In this document: in pieces, positions 57,630-64,000 of the stretch | Layout of the letters: each line of letters begins with the position of its first letter | How positions within the stretch are numbered: the first letter of the stretch is position 1 | From: Topomyia yanbarensis | Taxonomy: Eukaryota > Arthropoda > Insecta > Diptera > Culicidae | Length of the DNA: 64,000 bases | NCBI RefSeq assembly: GCF_030247195.1 | Contig: NC_080671.1 | Span: forward strand, 469,770,766-469,834,765 | Direction: 5' to 3' | The notes under the pieces: generated by a model | What the model was told of the DNA's origin: nothing | Seen by the model: only the letters and a program-made list of their open reading frames with translations | Databases searched by the model: none | Translations under genes and position numbers: made by a program

Positions 57630-59640
57630 CCTGCATTGCGACCAAGAAAAACAAATTTCTTGTTCATTGATGGAAGAGTCAGAGCTTCATGACTGAAGTG
57701 GTGCAGAAATGCTTGCTATGTTCGGAATAGGATGACTTTTGCTATAAACAACAATTAGTATTACATAATGATTATTTGCTGATGTTTTTTTTTATCAGAT
57801 TTGAAACGGGAAGCTGCGTAAGCAAAGCAAAACAAATCAATTACATATGTAAATCTGCGGATGTCTCGCGGGCGAAAACCGAATCAACACAATTATGAAT
57901 CTACATAGTAGACTATTGGTACTTCAAATAACTTTTTTTCTAATGATGAAATCAACACTGGGTGATAGTTTCCTTGAATCTACGTTTAATGATTTTCTTA
58001 GGACCATTTGGCACAAATAGCAACCGTAAGACGAAATACTCTTATATAATATAATTTCTATATCTATAGAAGTATAATCAAGCCACAAGTTTTTGACAAA
58101 TCGATGCATTCCGATTTCAACCAAACTTAGCAAATATTAAACTTTTTGCCAAAACTGAACTGGTTAGTCTTATACCCTAGTATCAATTGAGGTTTTATCG
58201 TACTTTTATAGCCACTCATAACATTTAAATTGCACTTGTAGCGTGCTATAAAACTTCAATTGTTGCTTGTAAACATAAGTTTTTGTACCATGAAAGACTA
58301 TTCTTTAGCTTAAATAGCAGCTAATATGGTTTTAATTTCAGCAAAATTTAGCATGTTTTCAATAAAGTTGTACAACAAAGCATTACAGAAAAAAATGCTG
58401 AATATGTATATCTTACTTGACATGACATCAAGAAATAAAATTTGGATATATTCTATTAAGGGGCTACACCACTGTAGAGCACGCCAAATATGTCATGAAA
58501 ATGGACACAAAATTAATTAAAAAAGCTAAGCAATAAAAAAAAAATCCTCCGTACGTCGCTGGAGAAATCAATTTTGAATATACTGTGAAAATTTCCAAGC
58601 GTTCAAAAATCATTTGTTCGAGTTACATTTGCGGCTTCGAGAAAAACACGGTTAAAGTTTTCAGTACACACGAGATATACATAAGAGGCATTGCGGTAGA
58701 ATGGAAAATCTGAATATTTATGTATTGTTTGCGTCTTCCATGTTTTGGGACATGATTTTTAACATTCTAAAGCCATTTTTGACTAATAAATTGAAAATCG
58801 ACTTTTTTTTATTCTACAGTGCTGTGACACTTTAAAAAACTGTTTTTAGATAAATTTAGTAATTATTATTTAACATAAATGTAATCTCTGGACATATTAA
58901 AAATATTTTAGAGCGCATGAGATGTTTAAGGACACCAACCACTAAACTATTTTCGTTTGAAAGTTATAAAAACTTCGTCATCTTCGAATAAAGTGCCTGA
59001 AAGTGAAACCTGTTTTTTCCATAAAGAATATACGACTTTTTAGAAAAAAAATGGGCTGAAAATGCCAAAACAATTTTTTTATATGTTGCAATATTCATTC
59101 AAAATCCTATATAAAAAGTGTTCATAATTTTTTCACGGAACAAACTAGAGTCTAGGGAATCAATATGTCAAGACATATCAATCCTCTAGGCCAGATTTTT
59201 AAAGGCAAAATTTTTCTTCGAAAACTTCAAAATTTCTTTTGTGGAGAATATGAGAAATGGACGTTAAAAATATCAATATTTTCCAATATCGCTCAAGTGT
59301 TCTACAAGTCATGACATACTATGAAGTTGAACGGAAATAAACTTTGCTTGCCATAATCAGTGCTACTGGAATATTAAACAGAAATATTTTTAATGAAAAA
59401 GTGTTCATAACAGTTTCATAAATAAATTCAAAATGTCTAGCGTGAAAATGCGTTCCGCGATATGCTTTTTTTTTAAACGACTTATTTTGATCAGAAATGT
59501 GTTGATTATCTTGAAGCTTGCGTTACTAAATTTGATCAAGTTGTTTATTTTAAGTGGGCGAAATTTAAATGTAAAATTGATTGGAACTTGGTACTTCTAG
59601 CATATTTCGAAAATGTACGAAAATTTAATTGCTCTGACGA
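57630..59640. other. hAT interior: no gene recognised
   Basis: AT-rich; short open frames only. Nothing resembles the hAT transposase dimerisation domain on either strand. Confidence 0.45.
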
Positions 59641-59814
59641 TAGAGTAGGGGAACATGGGGAGACTTGACTAAGTGTAAGATTCTACATTTGGCTATAACG
59701 TATTCTCTTTGGTTTTTAATTTTTTAAAAATATTTTTATGCTTGTTTCGATCCCTTAAGGTAATTATAAATGTTTGAAATGGAAAATACTTTCATCATAG
59801 AAAATATTCTGCTC

Positions 59815-61203
59815 GGGGCCGCCGTACCCTAATTACGTAAGGCTTTTTTTAGAACTATTCAACCTCGCCCTCCCCCCAGATGAGAGTTCGTATGATTTTG
59901 GTGAACTCCCTCTCCCCCTACATAAGATTTTATCTTACTTTGTGTAATTTTAAATCATATTGTTAATTCATTAAATTATTCGATAGCGAACACGATACTT
60001 ATTGAATTATTAAAAGAGAACTCAGGACAAAATTTAACTACACACCAAAAAATTATAAATTTTATCATTGACGTAATTGCAAACATGACACAATTTAACA
60101 AACCGTAATTCACGAAATGACTAAATATTAAACATCACCGTGTTCCATTTAATTTTACATGAAACATATTTTCCATGCGCAATGACATAAAATTACACTT
60201 ACTGTCATACAGAACAAACGCCATATGTGGAGTAAAATTACATGATTTACGAAATTCAATGTCATGTAAAATTAAAATCAAACGTAAAACTAAGTCATTT
60301 TTGATGCTCGTATATGTCAGGATCAGGAGACGTAAATTTATACGATTTTTTCTAAGTGTGTGTATAATCATCTGTAGAAATTTCATTTGCATCCTAATCT
60401 CGCCCAGTAGAAATTTCAGAATAAATTTTAAGAGATATTTAGAAACTCCGATTTGTTCCACATAATTTGCTTCGCTATATTCCACTTCCTTTGAATCTAT
60501 TTTCTTGTGATGTAGAACTCAAAAGAATTTATAACCTCTTCTGATGTGAATTTGTTCGGAGTTTCAACTATAACGCTTATCGTACGCATAGTTCCGACAT
60601 AGCTATCTTCGAATTTTCTTGAAGTAAAATACAGTTCACACTCTGGAACTATACAGCCAACAAGTTCTTTGACAATCACATGACAGAAATTTTTTCATAT
60701 ACCTTGCGGGTTTGAAGCGAAAGTTTGAAAAGAAGGATGTTGGTCTAACAACACGAATGGTCTCAACACTTCTTAACTCGTAAAGCAGATTGTGACTCCA
60801 GTTCCCGATCAGAACAATGTACCACCAAGAGTCAAGAAATTTCTGTAACTGCTCCAAAACCATCGACAATTAAGTCGCCCCTTACGTTGGCAACAATAAA
60901 TTCCATAACTAATTTAACAATCATATTTTGTCGCTGCAAAACACTTCGATTTGAGGTCTGCGTTTCCATGACCATGATGTACAGTATGTGCTCATTTTGA
61001 TTGATATATAAAATGTTCATGGCACAAATAAGAAATAGTTTCTTTTCTTATGAGAAGAATATTTTTCTTATCGATTTCATTTTTCATGCATGTTTTATGA
61101 TATTACTTAAGAAAGGACAAACCTTCCCTCCCCCAGGTGAGAATTGGTAAGATATTTTGAAACACCCACTCCCCCCATATGTCCTTACGTAATTAGTGTA
61201 TGA
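59815..61203. mobile_element. MITE-like insert with TAATTACGTAAGG ends
   Basis: Left end GGGGCCGCCGTACCCTAATT and ACGTAAGGCT; right end complement GGGGTCATACACTAATTACG and TAAGGACA. The pairs ACTAATTACGTAAGG and CCTAATTACGTAAGG lie about 15 bases from the edges, and both sides then have a pyrimidine-rich CCCTCCCCCC run against its complement. I remember GGGGTCRTNCA..ATTACGTAA as a widespread insect MITE end. Exact target duplication is unclear. There is no gene; the centre holds a further MITE. Confidence 0.65.
60043..60362. mobile_element. ~320-bp MITE with CACAC ends
   Basis: Left end TACACACCAAAAAATTATAA and right end complement ACACACTTAGAAAAAATCGT share CACAC..A.AAAAAAT..TATAAATTT. Internal sequence is rich in TTACATGA and GTAAAATTA words of both orientations. 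Related sequence occurs at 53979-54052. TA on both sides suggests a TA target. Confidence 0.65.
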
Positions 61204-62262
61204 CCCCTAATTAATAAATTTGCGTTAAATGATGTATTTTTTATCAAACTGTGGTACCTACTGTTAATGTTAACCACGTCACAAAAAATCTCACCTTAAA
61301 CATCAATCTAACTTTATAGCACTAGTTAACAAAGTTAGCAGTCATGGTTGAATTCGTGAGATGTGCACATGCAATGTAATCATTATAGCTAATCCCTAGA
61401 AGGGAATGCATTAAAAATCGAAATTCAACAATTTTATATTTTTTGTTGGTATCTAAGAATCTCGACAATATGGAGTAAAATAATTACAGCACGTTTTTTA
61501 AGCCAAGTCTTTCCCGATGGGGGAACAAGAAGTAATATTTGTATTGTCCATATTACACCCACAACACACTGTTCATTCTACAGCTAATTTATTTTTAAAC
61601 AACCGTGCTGATTAAGCGAATTCGTCGTGATACTAGCAAAACATGCGCAATACGTTAAATTATTGTGATATAACACCATGAGCAGATTAAAATCAAAACT
61701 TCATCCAAAAGAATTTTATTTTGCTTATGCCGAGTTTTATCACCAAACAGGGGTTCAATCTCCTTTGAATACTTGACACACAAGGCTTCTATTAAGATTG
61801 TACTATATTTAACAAATATTGCCTTGATTCGGCTGTTAATTTAACCCATAGTTTTGTACTGAAGAACCAGTAGCGCATTGGCTTGTTCCGAAAAGTACAA
61901 CGCATCAGAATAAAAATATATTTCTTCGCGAGCCATCATTCTGCGAAGATAAAATTGAAGTCATCTTCGCCAATAGTTGTAAGCGATCATCGCTATGGTG
62001 AGGAATGGTTTGCTGATTCGTTTATTCGTCATTCGCTGCATAGCTTCCTCGTGCAGTTCATTCGGTCGTTCGATGAGTAGCAAGGCAAGAACGTATGGAT
62101 AAGGCATTCGGGTAAACACGGATTGGCAGTCGGATTCATTCGTGGATGAATATCAACAGCAAGTTGAATATAACAGCGAAGAACGATGTTGGACGAATGC
62201 AGGTGATTCATATTCACCGTGCTTCGTCGCGATGAAGATTCTGAAGCAACATTGTCTAATAG

Positions 62263-62640
62263 ACGACAACGGGCGTGTGGATTCGGTAAGCGAATATTGT
62301 TTTCCCAGCGAGAGAGTCAGTCAGCGGATGGCTGTTCGTCGCAACAAGGTAGATCTTCCAATTGCGGGCATAGGACAAACGTCAACGCAAGTACGGTTAA
62401 AATTTCGCTCGACATTGAAGTCTCGGATTACGGCATATGCGGATGTGGTTGATCTGTTTGTCCTCCCAAAGGTGACAATTGAATTACCTTCCCTTGCCAT
62501 TAACACACCTTCTTGGGCCATACCGACAGGAATTCAGCTTGCGGACCCTTCCTTTTACGAACCAGGTGTGATTGATGTCGTATTTGGTGCAGAAGACACA
62601 TTCTTTCGTGACTTTACAACGATTTGACGCGTCTCTGTTC
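62263..62640 (+). pseudogene. BEL/Pao protease region (part 2)
   Basis: Resumes right after the hAT target duplication. Motifs: DDNGRVDSVSEYCF, where the expected active-site D-S/T-G reads D-S-V; LPIAGIGQTSTQVRLKFRST; LFVLPKVTIELPS; IPTGIQLADPSF and IDVVFGAEDTFF, the standard pattern of the BEL/Pao protease region before RT. The frame ends at a TGA at 62627; RT is absent. The glycine-to-valine change at the triad would by itself disable the protease. Confidence 0.8.
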
Positions 62641-63379
62641 AGTAAATATACCATAACTTTTTTAAATGAACAGTTACATCAAATATTTTTAATGATGCAG
62701 AAAGTAGACAAAACTTCCTATAGGAATCGAAGTACATAACTTGCGTTCAGTTAAAGACGAATCTTTTATAAGCGGTAGTCTAACGTGACGTTACAACGCG
62801 TCACGAATCAGTACTTTCCACCTCTTTTCATTAAAGTCCGAAAGTCTGCTCTATAAGATTTTTTTTTGGAAAATCAGTCTTCTAGGATTCATTTACAGAT
62901 GGAAAATAGATGATTTGACGAGATAAAAGCTATTTTTTAAAAACTGATTTATTTACAATCAACTTTTATTTTTCGTGACGTTACAACGCTGCCTATTCAG
63001 AAAACAGATATCTCATTGCGTTGTAACGTCACGAAAATCTTGAACTATTTCAACACATCGTAAATTGCACGTACTGTAACTTTTGGAGTGATATAAATAA
63101 ATATTAATCATAATTTGGCATTTTTATAATAATTTGCCTAAAAATAGGGTGTCGTTGATAAATCGCGAAACATTTAAGAGTCGACAATAAATCACGAAAT
63201 GATGATTGAAGTATTAATTTAGTTTAATTTTTAACTAATCAAGCAGAGGAGAACATTATTTTCACCATGTATGCGACTGTATTTCTTTTTGTCCACTGAT
63301 AAATTCTCAGGCTTTGTGTACTTATTTGAGATGTTTATTTACTATTTTATTTGAAGATACAATCTCAGTATTTAATTTT
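62641..63379. repeat. Stretch with repeated CGTGACGTTACAACGC words
   Basis: GTGACGTTACAACGC occurs forward at about 62785 and 62976 and inverted at about 63020-63035 (GCGTTGTAACGTCACG). A partial GCGTCACGAA is near 62798. The layout suggests a small DNA element with subterminal repeats, but outer ends and target duplication were not found. The rest is AT-rich with no gene. Confidence 0.55.
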
Positions 63380-64000
63380 AATTCTTGAACTCAAGTGCGT
63401 TGTTGGCGCTAATAATTTTTCCATCCATTTTTACACGAAATATGTGTTGCTTGCTGATTCCGGGATAAGGAGAGGAGTCTTCGAAAATTCGGTGCTCTTC
63501 ATTGAACTGCGTTATATCACATTCTGAAACTTCAGATACATAAATATTTGGTAGATTATTTCTGGCAATGCGACTGTATCAATACGGTTGGCTTGAGCAA
63601 GAAGTTTCTCCCGAACCACCATTTTTGCCTTTCCACCAATAGCATCGCACTTGCCCTTGCCGTGAGATGTACAAAAAAAAAATTCCACGTGAAGTTTTTA
63701 TTGTACTTTTTGGTCAAGTATAGAAGTATACGCAGCATGAATTGATTCTTGAACTCACTAGCTGCGCCATCGCTCCAGATAACTTCTTGTATCTTTGAAT
63801 CGCTGACGTTCGATAGTTGACCGTAGATATGATCTAAAAAGTGAACACTGCCTTCTTTTCCTTACTCTTATAATTCGAAACAACTAGCATTGATTGATCA
63901 GTTCTATTCAGTTCCACAGCCGCTGTGAATAGAGTTATTGATGATCTCGACCATAGGGCGCTCTGAATTTCTCGTTGAGGCTCCGGGATGAAGTTCATAG
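63380..64000 (-). pseudogene. Fragment of an unassigned transposon-associated protein (SDG..QFKN / SHGKG motifs)
   Basis: The reverse strand reads, with frame changes, HIYGQLSN, then VIWSDGAASEFKNQFMLRIL, NKNFTWNFF, TSHGKGKCDAIGGKAK in the next frame, and LPEIIYQIFMYLKFQNV, ending with LLIPESASN-like and SANNALEFKN before an AATAAA-rich stretch near 63370. Proteins with SDG..(S/A)QFK followed by WHF.ATSHGKG..D.IGG are common as multicopy uncharacterised proteins of invertebrates, usually taken as transposon-derived; I cannot name the class. It continues past the right edge. A stop after the HFL region and the frame shift at the HGKG motif mark it as decayed. Confidence 0.55.

Larger units (their letters stand above)
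59648..61540 (+). mobile_element. GACTTGACC family, copy 3, itself interrupted
   Basis: Starts GGGGAACATGGGGAGACTTG after TA (59646-59647) and follows copy 1 to GAAAATATTCTG, then is interrupted (59815-61203) and resumes with TTAATAAATTTGCGTTAAAT. The interior continues through GTTAACCACGTCAC and CTCGACAATATGGA to about 61540, where a degraded CAAGTCTTTCCCGATGGGGG appears. As in copy 2 the far right end is missing. The missing TA-proximal right ends of copies 2 and 3 stop at similar positions. Confidence 0.75.
57309..62254. mobile_element. hAT-type element (4.95 kb) splitting BEL/Pao
   Basis: The ends are inverted copies starting CAATGTTGC, with looser continuation (AATATTCTTCGCCGAAC against AGAATCTTCATCGCGAC), and the flanks bear a perfect 8-bp duplication TCTAATAG at 57301-57308 and 62255-62262. 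Dropping the insertion and one duplication keeps the BEL/Pao protease frame. Subterminal zones are rich in TTCATTCG and CGAATGAA words on both sides (57330-57620 and 61960-62200). No transposase frame is seen. About 1.9 kb of the interior is a nested TA-flanked element. Confidence 0.85.

Overview
The window looks like intergenic or intronic DNA from a mosquito, most likely Aedes. It is AT-rich, holds almost no intact cellular coding sequence, and is crowded with the transposon types that bulk up Aedes genomes: I-clade, RTE/JAM1-like and CR1/L2-group non-LTR elements, BEL/Pao gag-protease fragments, a tRNA-derived SINE of the Feilai type, pogo-like and hAT-like DNA elements, and many MITEs. The genus is inferred from family recognition by eye. 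No rRNA gene, functional tRNA gene, CRISPR array or operon is visible.

Layout. 1-2.56 kb: reverse-strand I-clade LINE running off the left edge. 2.6-9.3 kb: gene-poor DNA with an 800-bp foldback element (4.13-4.93 kb) and small repeats. 9.86-10.5 kb: RNase H piece of another I-clade LINE. 11.4-14.6 kb: transposon-poor island. 14.75-15.27 kb: a doubtful terminal exon and a LINE tail. 15.4-18.0 kb: forward LINE (copy E) with a readable reverse transcriptase. 19.7-28.83 kb: long reverse LINE (copy F) with ORF1, endonuclease and RT, broken by a pogo-like element (20224-21964, itself carrying another TA-flanked element) and by a 2955-bp hAT element (23637-26591). 28.83-30.80 kb: hAT element holding an RTE-type LINE fragment. 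30.88-37.27 kb: BEL/Pao fragment split by a 5.7-kb hAT element. 37.6-38.3 kb: unidentified reverse-strand coding-like region. 39.1-41.7 kb: relatives of the 28.8-kb hAT with a duplicated right end. 42.3-45.7 kb: second transposon-poor stretch. 45.7-52.6 kb: a TA-flanked element whose halves lie about 6.1 kb apart, with a SINE, LINE copy G, a 65-bp micro-MITE and a pogo-like element between them. 52.7-53.0 kb: a 256-bp MITE. 54.05-56.0 kb: forward I-clade LINE. 56.0-62.64 kb: BEL/Pao gag-protease split by a 4.95-kb hAT, which contains a TA-flanked element, which contains a MITE-like insert, which contains another MITE. 63.38-64 kb: reverse-strand fragment of an unassigned transposon-associated protein.

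The genes do not form a pathway. The window is a record of successive insertions, and several junctions are precise enough to order them: 8-bp duplications for four hAT insertions, TA duplications for the pogo/mariner-type elements, and a 12-bp duplication for the SINE. In two hAT cases and one pogo case the interrupted reading frame is continuous once the insertion and one duplication copy are ignored. I found no convincing new cellular system. The best leads are the orphan coding-like region at 37.6-38.3 kb, the pogo-like element that keeps a Psq-type DNA-binding N-terminus, the repeated family with GGGGAACATGGGGAGACTTG ends, and the hAT elements carrying other transposon pieces or arrays.
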